This document shows positions 1 to 7,152 of a stretch of DNA of 21,753 nt, one piece after another. How positions within the stretch are numbered: position 1 is the first letter of the stretch; each line of letters starts with the position of its first letter. The DNA lies in NCBI GenBank assembly GCA_902470895.1, contig CABRID010000027.1:1-21753 (forward strand), given 5' to 3'. A program made the position numbers and the translations under genes. The DNA comes from an uncultured Collinsella sp. Its GTDB lineage: Bacteria > Actinomycetota > Coriobacteriia > Coriobacteriales > Coriobacteriaceae. Under the pieces are notes generated by a model that worked only from the letters and a program-made list of their open reading frames with translations, had not been told where the DNA came from and searched no databases.

Positions 1-128
1 GGACTTGCAGCGACGGACCTCAGGACACTCTTACACCATGTCTGCGCGCGCGACCAGATAATAAACGAATGTGGAATATCTTGGCGCCAAGCAGGCTGTG
101 CGGAACTCAAAAAGGGCCCGTGGGACGG

Positions 129-176
129 AAAAACGCTGTTACTAAATTGGTAACAGTACTCATATTTACCGTTTTT
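129..176. repeat. Nested inverted repeats
   Basis: The inner pair is CTGTTAC (136-142) and GTAACAG (150-156), seven-base arms around a 7-base AT-rich centre. The outer pair is AAAAACG (129-135) and CGTTTTT (170-176). The inner pair could be an operator. The outer pair ends in a T-run, so the whole could also be a weak terminator for a gene left of the window. The two readings cannot be separated from sequence alone. Confidence 0.45.
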
Positions 177-202
177 TGCACACGGCGCCCTGAGACGGAT
201 GC

Positions 203-231
203 CCCGGAGCTCCCCGTAGGGGAGCTCCGGG
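203..231. repeat. 13-bp perfect GC-rich hairpin
   Basis: CCCGGAGCTCCCC and its exact complement flank a three-base loop (GTA). The stem is very stable, but neither strand has a T-run after it, so it is not a standard intrinsic terminator. It may still slow or end transcription, or be a small repeat element. No second copy was noticed in the window. Confidence 0.6.
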
Positions 232-303
232 CTTCATGGGGGCACGAATGGTCCGCTCCGACCTGCAAAATCTGTGCTCACGGTGCGAATGACGCCCCTA
301 ACC

Positions 304-332
304 TTAAACTTTAGCTTGAACTTAGCTATAAT
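304..332 (+). promoter_or_regulatory. Putative sigma-A-type promoter for the leader and lipoprotein gene
   Basis: A perfect -10 box TATAAT lies at 327-332. A weak -35 candidate, TTAAAC, sits 17 bases upstream at 304-309. The word TTAGCT is repeated at 311 and 322. Transcription would start near 339, giving an untranslated leader of more than 300 bases before the lipoprotein gene. Confidence 0.5.
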
Positions 333-339
333 GCGCTAC

Positions 340-662
340 GTTCCTGCCAGGCTGTGGTTGCGGACGGACGAAATGTCCATCCTAGTCCAAGACAGACGCG
401 GTCAAAGGGATCCACGTAAGCGACCGCGTGCGCGCGGCGCGATCATGGCGCGTCCTAGATGTAAGCCGCACCGTCCGTTCTACTTTCTTTGGGGCAATAC
501 CGCCTCGCGGGCGAGCGGGCCAGTCGTGAAGGTGGTTACGGCCTCCCGAGCAAACACCCCGGTGCGCAAGTGTGGGGTCAAATACCAGGTCAGCTGGTGG
601 GAACATCCGTTATTCCGCGCAACGCACGGATTGTATACGACACAGAAGGCAGGGTAGTGGAC
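340..662 (+). ncRNA. Candidate structured leader or small RNA, family unknown
   Basis: Downstream of the TATAAT box the sequence folds on paper into successive stems: 362-382 (GGAC/GTCC with an outer GGA/TCC), 396-403 with 422-429 (ACGCGGTC/GACCGCGT), 556-560 with 574-578 (ACCCC/GGGGT), 584-588 with 594-598 (ACCAG/CTGGT), and 605-610 with 626-631 (ATCCGT/ACGGAT). I compared it by eye with RNase P RNA, 6S, SRP RNA, tmRNA, T-box and several riboswitches and found only short, inconclusive resemblances. It may be a cis-regulatory leader of the transporter lipoprotein or an independent RNA. The right boundary is arbitrary. Confidence 0.3.
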
Positions 663-680
663 ATGGTGAGGGGCAGCTTG

Positions 681-1673
681 ATGCACGCGGCTCGGTTAGG
701 TGCTGGGACCGCGGCGGTCATTGCCGTATTGGGCTTGAGCGGATGCGCGTTCAACCCACTGTCCACGTTCACGACGCCCACGATTGACCAGATCGAGCGC
801 GAGACCGTTACCCCTATGGTGTCGGACGATGCCCTGGTCACTCCCGGTACCCTGACGGTTGCCCTCGATACCTCCGATGCCCCGCAGGCCATGCAGGGCG
901 CCGATGGCAACCTCACGGGCTACGCAGTTGACGCTGCCCGCGCCCTTGCAAGCCGCATGGGCCTTAAGGTTGCCTTCGTCGATGCGTCTTCTGCCGATTC
1001 CGCGCTTGGTGACAAAAAGGCCGACATCTTCATTGGCGACATCAATTCCACGGATGGTGACATCAGCACGCTTGGTACTTGCCTGTACGACGCTGCGGCA
1101 GTGTTCGGAAAGACGAGCGACGGCGAGTCGCTGAGCGTTTCCACCGAAACGCTTAACGCCGCTACCCTGGGCGTTCAGACCTCTTCGGCCTCGCAGGAAG
1201 CGCTCGCCAAGCAGAGCATCACGGCCAACCAAAAGACCTTCTCCAACATCAACGAGTGCTTTGAGGCGCTCGAGTCCGGCGAGATCGACTACGTGATTTG
1301 CGATTCCACGGCCGGCGGCTACCTTGCGCGCCTGATGAGCCAGATCTCTTACGTCGGCGCGCTCGAGACACCCTCGACGCTCGGCGTCGCGGGCCTCGCG
1401 GCCAACGATGAGCTATGCCGTGCCGTGAGCGATGCCCTCGACGGTATCACGGTCGATGGCACGCTCGAGGCGGTCCACTCCGTCTGGTACGGTACGATGC
1501 CCTATGACCTCACCACCAAGACGGTCTCGGGCGCCGACGTGCAGTCGACCGACACCGGATCCAGCGAGTCCGCATCCTCCGATTCGAGCAGCGAGGGTGC
1601 AAACTCCGAGGACAAATCGTCCAGCCAGGAAGCCACCATCACCGACGACGACATTAACAAACTCAATAGCTAG
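681..1673 (+). CDS. Solute-binding lipoprotein, ABC transporter family 3 type
   Basis: About 330 residues. The N-terminus is a lipoprotein signal: a short Arg-containing start, a hydrophobic stretch and the lipobox LSGC, so the mature protein is likely lipid-anchored at Cys22 outside the membrane. The mature part has the periplasmic-binding-protein type II pattern (TLTVALDTSDAPQAM, GYAVDAARALASRMGLKVAFV), typical of amino-acid or small polar solute binders. The last ~45 residues are a Ser/Glu/Asp-rich tail. ATG 681 is preceded by GAGGGG seven bases upstream. An in-frame ATG at 663 with AGGG is nearly as good and would add six residues. No permease or ATPase gene lies beside it, so it may work with distant components or partners left of the window. 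The ligand is unknown. Confidence 0.8.
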   Translation: MHAARLGAGTAAVIAVLGLSGCAFNPLSTFTTPTIDQIERETVTPMVSDDALVTPGTLTVALDTSDAPQAMQGADGNLTGYAVDAARALASRMGLKVAFVDASSADSALGDKKADIFIGDINSTDGDISTLGTCLYDAAAVFGKTSDGESLSVSTETLNAATLGVQTSSASQEALAKQSITANQKTFSNINECFEALESGEIDYVICDSTAGGYLARLMSQISYVGALETPSTLGVAGLAANDELCRAVSDALDGITVDGTLEAVHSVWYGTMPYDLTTKTVSGADVQSTDTGSSESASSDSSSEGANSEDKSSSQEATITDDDINKLNS

Positions 1674-1739
1674 TTATTGCTAGGGGTGTTGTCTCCTATA
1701 CGTTGGAAAGGACACCTCTTCACGGTTTCAACACGCACT

Positions 1740-1775
1740 GCCGGGCTTTCCCAACAGGAGAGCCCGGCTTTTTCG
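1740..1775 (+). terminator. Intrinsic terminator after the lipoprotein gene
   Basis: GCCGGGCT and AGCCCGGC form an 8-bp stem followed by five T residues. It closes the lipoprotein transcript before the hpf leader. Confidence 0.85.
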
Positions 1776-1845
1776 TTTCCGTAAAACCAGCAGGTCAAAG
1801 ACATTTTTTAAGTACCAAACCAAAGTCGCCGTTGCTCTCCCATAG

Positions 1846-1869
1846 CGCACTTTGCCACAGAAAAGTGCG
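1846..1869. repeat. Inverted repeat upstream of hpf
   Basis: CGCACTTT and AAAGTGCG are exact 8-base arms around an 8-base spacer, about 120 bases before the hpf start. The position suits an operator or a leader hairpin. No clear -10/-35 pair was found next to it. Confidence 0.35.
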
Positions 1870-1990
1870 AGACTTCGGTATGCGGTATCAAGCAATCGTT
1901 ATTCGGGTCTTTGGGAATCCGCGTGATTAAATGCACGGCAATGGGTACATAGCCAGTACAGTAAGTCCCCGAGGCAGATTGGAGCCACGT

Positions 1991-2575
1991 ATGGATATCA
2001 AGGTTTCTGGACGCAAGACGACGGTAACCGATGCTCTGCGTGCGCATGTGGATGAGAAGATCGGCGAGGCGCTCAAGGTTTTCGATATCGAGCCCATGAC
2101 GGTCGACGTTGTACTTCGCTATGAGAAGAACCCCTCGAACCCCAACCCGGCAATCGTCGAGGTTACGGTTCGTGCCCGCGGTTCGGTGATTCGCGTTGCC
2201 GAGCACGGCGCAGATATGTACGCCGCCATCGACCTCTCCGCCGATAAGGTCACCCGCCAGCTGCGCAAGTTCAAGACCAAGGTCGTGGACAACCGCCAGG
2301 GCGGTGCCAGCGCAGCGGATGTCGCACCGGTCGAGCGCGTCGAGGATCTGGCCGACCTGCTGCTGCCCGAGGAGGAGGACGACCTGCTCGTCCGCGAGAA
2401 GGTCATCGATGTCACCCCGATGACTGAGGAGCAGGCGCTGGTGCAGACCGATCTGCTCGGCCACGACTTCTACGTGTTCGAGAACGCGACGACTGGCCTC
2501 ATCAATGTGGTGTATCACCGTAAGAATGGTGGATATGGCATCATCAAGCCCCGCATCGAAACGCTTGACGAGTAA
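1991..2575 (+). CDS. hpf: Ribosome hibernation promoting factor, long form (HPF)
   Basis: About 194 residues. The N-terminal S30AE domain (about 1-100: MDIKVSGRKTTVTDALRAHV, then the basic stretch KVTRQLRKFKTKV) binds the 30S decoding region. An acidic linker (LLLPEEEDDLLVREKVI) leads to the C-terminal dimerisation domain (about 135-194: TPMTEEQALVQTDLLGHDFY, NATTGLINVVYHRKNGGYGI). The long form drives formation of inactive 100S ribosome dimers in stationary or stressed cells. The chosen ATG has GGAG six bases upstream and matches the usual family start. An upstream in-frame ATG at 1931 would add 20 residues with no family similarity. It stands as a single gene between two terminators. Confidence 0.95.
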   Translation: MDIKVSGRKTTVTDALRAHVDEKIGEALKVFDIEPMTVDVVLRYEKNPSNPNPAIVEVTVRARGSVIRVAEHGADMYAAIDLSADKVTRQLRKFKTKVVDNRQGGASAADVAPVERVEDLADLLLPEEEDDLLVREKVIDVTPMTEEQALVQTDLLGHDFYVFENATTGLINVVYHRKNGGYGIIKPRIETLDE

Positions 2576-2580
2576 AATAC

Positions 2581-2636
2581 GTTAACTTGCATGAGTTAAC
2601 GGTTGGCGGCCATCCCATGCGGGTGGCCGCCTTTTT
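2581..2636 (+). terminator. Terminator after hpf, with an adjacent GTTAAC palindrome
   Basis: GGCGGCCA (2605-2612) pairs with TGGCCGCC (2624-2631) and is followed by five T residues. Just upstream, GTTAACT and AGTTAAC (2581-2600) form another 7-base inverted repeat, possibly an accessory hairpin or a protein site for the next gene. Confidence 0.85.
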
Positions 2637-2654
2637 ACGTAAGGAGTCGCTTTG

Positions 2655-3608
2655 ATGGACAAGGCTGCATCTACCGGCCATTCTGACCGCTGCCGCATCG
2701 TCGTCGATACCTGCTGCGACTTTAGCCCCGAGGTCGCCGCGAACCTCGATGTCGATATCCTGGGTTTCCCCTTCATTATCGATGGCGAGGAGCGCACGGA
2801 CGATATCTGGTCGAGCATGAGTCCTAAGGAGTTCTACGACCGCATGCGCGCCGGCGCTCGCGTGTCTACCTCCGCCGTGTCGCTCGGTCGCTATATCGAG
2901 TTCTTTACCGAGTGCGCCAAAGAGGGCACGCCCACGGTCTACCTGTGCTTTACCTCGGCGCTGTCGTCGAGCTACAACTCCGCGTGCCAGGCGGCAGATG
3001 CCGTGCGCGCCGAGTATCCCAACTTTGAGCTCTACGTGGTCGACAACGCTCTGCCCTGCGCGACCGGCGCGCTCTTGGCGCTCGAGGCTGTCCGTCAACG
3101 CTCGGCGGGACTCACCGCCAAGCAGCTGGTCGACTGGGCAAACGAGGCAAAGACCTACGTCCACGGCTACTTTACGCTCGAGAGCTTCGACGCACTGGCT
3201 GCCGGCGGCCGCATTCCGCCCGCGGCGGCGCAGCTCACGGCAAAGCTCGATGTCAAACCCGAGCTGTCCTACGACCTGGCCGGCTCGCTGTCGCTGATCG
3301 GCGTCAACCGCGGCCGCAAGAAGGCGCTCAAGTCCATCCTCAAGTCGTTCCGCGAGAACTACGTGCCCGACCGCACCATGCCCATCGCCATCATGACGGC
3401 CGATGCCGAAAAGGACGGCGACTGGCTCGAGGCCGCCATCCGCAAGGAGGAAGGCTGCGCCGACGTCACGATTATTCGCGGCTCTGTGGGTCCCACCATT
3501 GGCTCGCACGTGGGCCCCGGCATGGTGGCCTGCGCGTTTTGGGGCAAGAATCGCGCCGAGAAAGCCTCGCTTTCCGACCGCATCGCGCGCCGTGTACGCG
3601 GTGAGTAG
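2655..3608 (+). CDS. DegV family fatty-acid-binding protein
   Basis: About 317 residues, the normal DegV length. Signs of the family are the opening strand RIVVDTCCDFSPEVA, the TSALSSSYNSA loop near residue 97 that carries the lipid-carboxylate-contacting serine, and the later FDALAAGGRIPPAAA segment followed by the KPELSYD region. DegV (FakB-type) proteins bind free fatty acids and, where a FakA kinase exists, present them for phosphorylation and entry into phospholipid synthesis. No kinase gene is in this window. ATG 2655 sits eight bases after AAGGAG. A TTG codon directly before it is in frame but too close to the binding site. The fatty-acid partner is unknown. Confidence 0.9.
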   Translation: MDKAASTGHSDRCRIVVDTCCDFSPEVAANLDVDILGFPFIIDGEERTDDIWSSMSPKEFYDRMRAGARVSTSAVSLGRYIEFFTECAKEGTPTVYLCFTSALSSSYNSACQAADAVRAEYPNFELYVVDNALPCATGALLALEAVRQRSAGLTAKQLVDWANEAKTYVHGYFTLESFDALAAGGRIPPAAAQLTAKLDVKPELSYDLAGSLSLIGVNRGRKKALKSILKSFRENYVPDRTMPIAIMTADAEKDGDWLEAAIRKEEGCADVTIIRGSVGPTIGSHVGPGMVACAFWGKNRAEKASLSDRIARRVRGE

Positions 3609-3706
3609 ACAGGCGCTGCGGCTGCAAGCGCCCTCAAGTCACAGCCCAAACGCTGGCACCGAGTATTCAACCTGGTAACAACACCCAACCCAAAAGGAAA
3701 GGTTTC

Positions 3707-4786
3707 ATGGCAAACAAGCTCTCTGTCGCATTTATCGGCACCGGAATCATAGGTGCCCCCATCGCCGGCCACATCCTGGACGCCGGCTATCCCGTCACGG
3801 TCAACAACCGCACCAAGTCCAAGGCCGCCACGCTTATCGAGCGCGGTGCCGTCTGGGCCGATACGCCGGCCGAAGCCGTGGCTAACGCCGATGTCGTCTT
3901 TACCATGGTGGGCTATCCCTCCGAGGTCGAGGAGCTCTACCTGGCGGGCGACGGCCTGCTCGCGTGCACTAAGCCCGGCGCGGTCTTGATCGACCTCACC
4001 ACGAGCTCGCCCGAGCTCGCCCGTGACATTGCCGAGGCCGCCCAGGTTTCTGGTCGCATGGCGTTTGACTGCCCCGTCACCGGCGGCGAGTCGGGCGCTA
4101 TCGCCGGTACGCTCACGGCTATCGTGGGCGCTACCGAGAACGACATCGCGCCGGTCCGCGATATCCTTTCCACCTTTGCGGCAACCATCTGCTGCTTCGA
4201 CGGCGCCGGCAAGGGCCAGGCTGCCAAGCTCGCCAACCAGGTGTCGCTGGGCGCCTGCATGGTCGGCATGGCGGACGCCATGGCATTTGCCGAGCTGAGC
4301 GGCCTTGACCTGGAGAAGACCCGCCAGATGATCCTGGGCGGCACCGGTAAGTCCGGCGCCATGGAGAGCCTGGCGCCCAAGGCGCTCGACGGCGACTACA
4401 AGCCCGGCTTTATGGTCGAGCACTTCATCAAGGACCTGCGCCTGGCACTCGCTTATGCCGACGACCGCGAGCTCGCGCTGCCCGGCGCCGACGTCGCCTT
4501 TACGCTCTACGACATGCTCGACGCCATCGGTGGCGCCAAGTTGGGCACCCAGGCCATCACGGTTCTCTACAAGGAGGAGGCCGACGCCATCGCCGCCGGT
4601 CTGGACTGGTCGCAGTATCGTCCCGAGGAGCATGGCGCTCACGAGGAAGGTTGCGGTTGCGGCGAGCACGGCGAGGACCATGAGTGCGGTTGTGGCCATC
4701 ACCACGGCGAGGACCACGAGTGTTGCGGCGGCCACGGCCATGACGACGGTCACGAGTGCTGCTGCGGCCACCATCACGGGGAGTAG
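3707..4786 (+). CDS. NAD(P)-dependent beta-hydroxyacid dehydrogenase with His/Cys-rich tail
   Basis: About 359 residues against a usual 290-300. The first ~300 residues form a 3-hydroxyisobutyrate/tartronate-semialdehyde-reductase-type enzyme: the Rossmann loop GTGIIGAP at 11-18, the substrate loop DCPVTGGESGA at 121-131, and a candidate catalytic lysine at 174 in GQAAKLANQ. Such enzymes reversibly oxidise beta-hydroxy acids in the cytosol. The substrate cannot be read from sequence. Residues 306-359 add a tail with 14 His and 9 Cys in imperfect repeats of the GEDHECGCGHHH type, a likely metal-binding segment absent from standard members. A good Shine-Dalgarno (AAGGAAAGG) precedes the ATG. 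The next gene's binding site overlaps this stop, so the two are probably co-transcribed. Confidence 0.88.
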   Translation: MANKLSVAFIGTGIIGAPIAGHILDAGYPVTVNNRTKSKAATLIERGAVWADTPAEAVANADVVFTMVGYPSEVEELYLAGDGLLACTKPGAVLIDLTTSSPELARDIAEAAQVSGRMAFDCPVTGGESGAIAGTLTAIVGATENDIAPVRDILSTFAATICCFDGAGKGQAAKLANQVSLGACMVGMADAMAFAELSGLDLEKTRQMILGGTGKSGAMESLAPKALDGDYKPGFMVEHFIKDLRLALAYADDRELALPGADVAFTLYDMLDAIGGAKLGTQAITVLYKEEADAIAAGLDWSQYRPEEHGAHEEGCGCGEHGEDHECGCGHHHGEDHECCGGHGHDDGHECCCGHHHGE

Positions 4787-4791
4787 CGCCT

Positions 4792-5220
4792 ATGAGCTGG
4801 ACGTTCGTGGTGCTTGCGCTGGTGCTCTTTCTCTTTGCGATTTACATCGGCTTTTTGTGCGGCCAGTGGGCGTGCGAAAAGCGCGTGATCACCAAGCGCG
4901 ACTACTGGATTGCCAACTTTGCAGGAGCGGCGGCAGTCGTCCTGCTGACCTGGGTGTTCTCGCTGTTCCCGCTGGTGCAGTTTGCGCCGATCGGCTGGCT
5001 CGGTGGCTTTATCGCCGGTCTTAAGATGAGCTTTGGCGAGTCCGTCGGTCCGTGGCGCAAGCACGACGAGGTCTTTAACGTCAACAAGGCTCATCGAGCC
5101 GCCGCCGACGCGGGCGACGCCGAGGAGCGCCGCCGCGCACGTCGCAATGGCGCGGCCGACCGACAGCTCATCTCGGTCACCGATGACAGCAAGGGTGCTG
5201 GCAAGCACGCCAAGAAATAA
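4792..5220 (+). CDS. Small membrane protein with two hydrophobic segments, function unknown
   Basis: About 142 residues. Two membrane segments are visible: residues ~3-27 (WTFVVLALVLFLFAIYIGF) and ~43-78 (IANFAGAAAVVLLTWVFSL, FAPIGWLGGFIAGLKM). The second half is a charged, Arg/Ala-rich cytoplasmic-type tail ending in Lys. No catalytic motif is recognised. The ATG is seven bases after GGGGAG, which overlaps the stop of the preceding dehydrogenase gene, so translation is likely coupled. Nothing in the sequence shows its role. Confidence 0.75.
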   Translation: MSWTFVVLALVLFLFAIYIGFLCGQWACEKRVITKRDYWIANFAGAAAVVLLTWVFSLFPLVQFAPIGWLGGFIAGLKMSFGESVGPWRKHDEVFNVNKAHRAAADAGDAEERRRARRNGAADRQLISVTDDSKGAGKHAKK

Positions 5221-5235
5221 AAAGAAGAGGTAACT

Positions 5236-5934
5236 ATGGCAGAAAACAAAGACGAACAGCTCATCGACGAGGAGCTGGCACAGCTCCAGCTGGCAGAGGA
5301 GAACGAGAACGCCGTCGATCGCCTGGTCCAGGAGCTCGGCTGCCCCACGCGCCGCATCCGCCAGTTTGCCGCCCGCGTGCTGCACCTGCTTGCCGAGCGC
5401 GATCCGCAGCGCGTCGTGCCCTGCGTGCCCGCGTTGATCGAGGCGCTCGACCGCCCCGAGGCACAGACCCGCTGGGAGGCCCTCGATGCCCTGACGGCGC
5501 TCGCCACCACCTGCCCCGAGCAGCTGGGCGATGCCTTTGAGGGCGCCGAGACCGCACTGTTCGACGAGATCTCCTCCACGCTGCGCTATGCCGCCTTCCG
5601 CCTGCTGTGCGTGTGGGGTGCCACGAGTGTCGAGCGTTCGCGCGAGGCTTGGCCCATTCTGGACGAGGCCATCCAGTGCTACCACGGCGACCTTGAGTAT
5701 CGCGACATGCTCGGTTGCCTGTACGAGTTTTGCCAGGGCGAGATCGACGCCGAGGTTGCCGAGAAGCTTGCGCTGCGCCTTAAGTTCGATGCCGAGAACG
5801 GTAAGGGCAGCTATCTCAAGGCCCGTTCGAGCGAGATTTGCGAAATGCTTGTTAAACGTTTTGGCCTGGATCTCTCCAAAAAGAAGAAGCGTGCTAGCGT
5901 TAAAAAATCTGACGACGCCGAAGACGAGGAGTAA
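5236..5934 (+). CDS. HEAT-repeat-like protein, function unknown
   Basis: About 232 residues, almost wholly helical by composition. Residues ~25-135 show helical-repeat spacing typical of HEAT/ARM folds (RQFAARVLHLLAERDPQRVV, CVPALIEALDRPEAQTRWEA, DALTALATTCPEQLG, EISSTLRYAAFRLLCVWG). The C-terminus is Lys-rich then acidic (KKKKRASVKKSDDAEDEE). Such folds usually serve as protein-binding scaffolds; no enzyme motif is visible. AAGAGG lies upstream of the ATG. The gene follows the membrane protein by 15 bases and precedes the isocitrate dehydrogenase by six, so it sits within one transcript. Confidence 0.78.
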   Translation: MAENKDEQLIDEELAQLQLAEENENAVDRLVQELGCPTRRIRQFAARVLHLLAERDPQRVVPCVPALIEALDRPEAQTRWEALDALTALATTCPEQLGDAFEGAETALFDEISSTLRYAAFRLLCVWGATSVERSREAWPILDEAIQCYHGDLEYRDMLGCLYEFCQGEIDAEVAEKLALRLKFDAENGKGSYLKARSSEICEMLVKRFGLDLSKKKKRASVKKSDDAEDEE

Positions 5935-5940
5935 CAGATT

Positions 5941-7026
5941 ATGGCGCACGATGTAGTCCTGATTCCCGGTGACGGTATCGGTCCCGAGATTACGCAGGCC
6001 ATGCGCCGCGTGGTCGAGGCCACCGGTGTCCAGATCAACTGGAACGTCCAGGAGGCCGGCGCCGGCGTCATGGACGAGTTTGGCACGCCGCTGCCCCAGC
6101 ACGTCCTCGATGCGGTCGAGCAGACCAAGGTTGCCATCAAGGGCCCCATCACCACGCCGGTCGGCACGGGCTTCCGCAGCGTTAACGTCGCCCTGCGCAA
6201 GCACTTTGACCTGTACGCCTGCGTGCGCCCCTGCCTGTCGCAGCCGGGCGACGGCTCGCGCTTTCGCGACGTGGACCTGGTTATCGTGCGTGAGAACACC
6301 GAGGACCTCTACGCCGGCATCGAGTTCGACGAAGGCACTGCCGAGGTCGAGGAGCTCTCGCAGCTCGTCGAGCGTTCGGGCCAGAAGACCTTCGCCGCGG
6401 ATTCCGCGATCTCGATCAAGCCCATCTCTATCGCCAAGAGCCGCCGTATTGTGGAGTATGCCTTTGAGTATGCCCGCCGCTGCGGCCGCAAAAAGGTGAC
6501 GGCCGTGCATAAGGCCAACATCATGAAGGCGACCGACGGCCTGTTCCTGCGCGTTGCGCGCGAGGTGGCCGCCAACTATCCCGATATCGAGTTCAACGAC
6601 AAGATTGTCGACGCCACCTGCATGGGCCTGGTCCAGAACCCCAACGACTTCGATGTCCTTGTACTGCCCAACCTGTACGGCGACATCGTGAGCGACCTGT
6701 GTGCCGGCCTAGTGGGCGGCTTAGGCATGGCCCCCGGCTCCAACATCGGTGCCGACTGCGCCATCTTCGAGGCTACGCACGGCTCCGCGCCCGATATCGC
6801 GGGCCAGGATATCGCCAACCCCACAGCCGAGATCCTCTCTGCTGCGATGATGCTCGATCACCTGGGCGAGAACGACGCTGCCAATCGCATTCGCGCCGCC
6901 GTATCTACCACGCTCGACGAGGGTGAGCAGGTTACCGGTGACGTGCGTCGTGCCCAGACCGGCTCCGTCGAGGGGGCCGTGGGCACGCAGGCCTTTGCCG
7001 ATGCCGTTATCGCGCACCTGGCCTAA
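5941..7026 (+). CDS. icd: Isocitrate dehydrogenase, NAD-type
   Basis: About 361 residues, the length of the short NAD-linked decarboxylating dehydrogenases. Motifs in order: IPGDGIGPEIT (8-18), the isocitrate-binding GTGFRSVNVALRKHFDLYA (75-93, with Ser80), VIVRENTEDLYAG (114-126, with the active-site Tyr124), VHKANIMKATDG (189-200, with catalytic Lys191), NLYGDIVSDL (244-253, with metal-ligand Asp248 and Asp252) and FEATHGSAPDIAGQ (276-289). In the last motif an Asp follows the HGSAP loop where NADP enzymes carry Lys-Tyr, so NAD is the likely cofactor. It converts isocitrate to 2-oxoglutarate and CO2, a route to glutamate. Homoisocitrate or isopropylmalate activity is possible but less likely given the SVNVALRK segment. 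GAGGAG of the preceding gene's end serves as its ribosome site. Confidence 0.85.
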   Translation: MAHDVVLIPGDGIGPEITQAMRRVVEATGVQINWNVQEAGAGVMDEFGTPLPQHVLDAVEQTKVAIKGPITTPVGTGFRSVNVALRKHFDLYACVRPCLSQPGDGSRFRDVDLVIVRENTEDLYAGIEFDEGTAEVEELSQLVERSGQKTFAADSAISIKPISIAKSRRIVEYAFEYARRCGRKKVTAVHKANIMKATDGLFLRVAREVAANYPDIEFNDKIVDATCMGLVQNPNDFDVLVLPNLYGDIVSDLCAGLVGGLGMAPGSNIGADCAIFEATHGSAPDIAGQDIANPTAEILSAAMMLDHLGENDAANRIRAAVSTTLDEGEQVTGDVRRAQTGSVEGAVGTQAFADAVIAHLA

Positions 7027-7085
7027 GGCATGCACACTGTAAACGCCTAAATAGTACTTAAGTGTTTGCGTATAACCTGAGAATC

Positions 7086-7118
7086 AATACGCCCGGCACT
7101 CTGTCGGGCGTATTCTAT
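7086..7118 (+). terminator. Hairpin, probable terminator after the dehydrogenase operon
   Basis: AATACGCCCG and CGGGCGTATT form a perfect 10-bp stem with a 9-base loop. Only a weak T-rich stretch (CTATT) follows, so termination may be partial. Confidence 0.65.
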
Positions 7119-7152
7119 TGAAGACTATGTTTCCTAACAAGGAGTAACTGAT

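Larger units (their letters stand above)
1..680. other. Gene-free 5' stretch with palindromes, a promoter and predicted RNA stems
   Basis: No reading frame here has a convincing ribosome binding site or recognisable protein, and short frames overlap on both strands, so I treat it as non-coding. It holds nested palindromes at 129-176, a 13-bp hairpin at 203-231, a promoter at 304-332 and several RNA-type stems between 362 and 631. The last part is the leader of the lipoprotein gene. Confidence 0.6.

Noticed and set aside
530..660. Resemblance of the leader to 5S rRNA, RNase P RNA or 6S RNA
   Set aside because: Only short words match (for example GGTGGTTACGGC and AGCGGGCCAGTC). The conserved cores of these RNAs are missing.
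489..680. Upstream extension of the lipoprotein frame
   Set aside because: The extension has no family similarity and would bury the signal peptide. The good ribosome sites and the lipobox both point to a start at 681 or 663.
1931..1990. Longer start for hpf
   Set aside because: The added 20 residues precede the normal first residue of the family and lack a ribosome site.
3359..4777. Long minus-strand frame of 472 residues
   Set aside because: It runs opposite the DegV and dehydrogenase genes and its composition is the mirror of their codon bias. It has no motif of its own.
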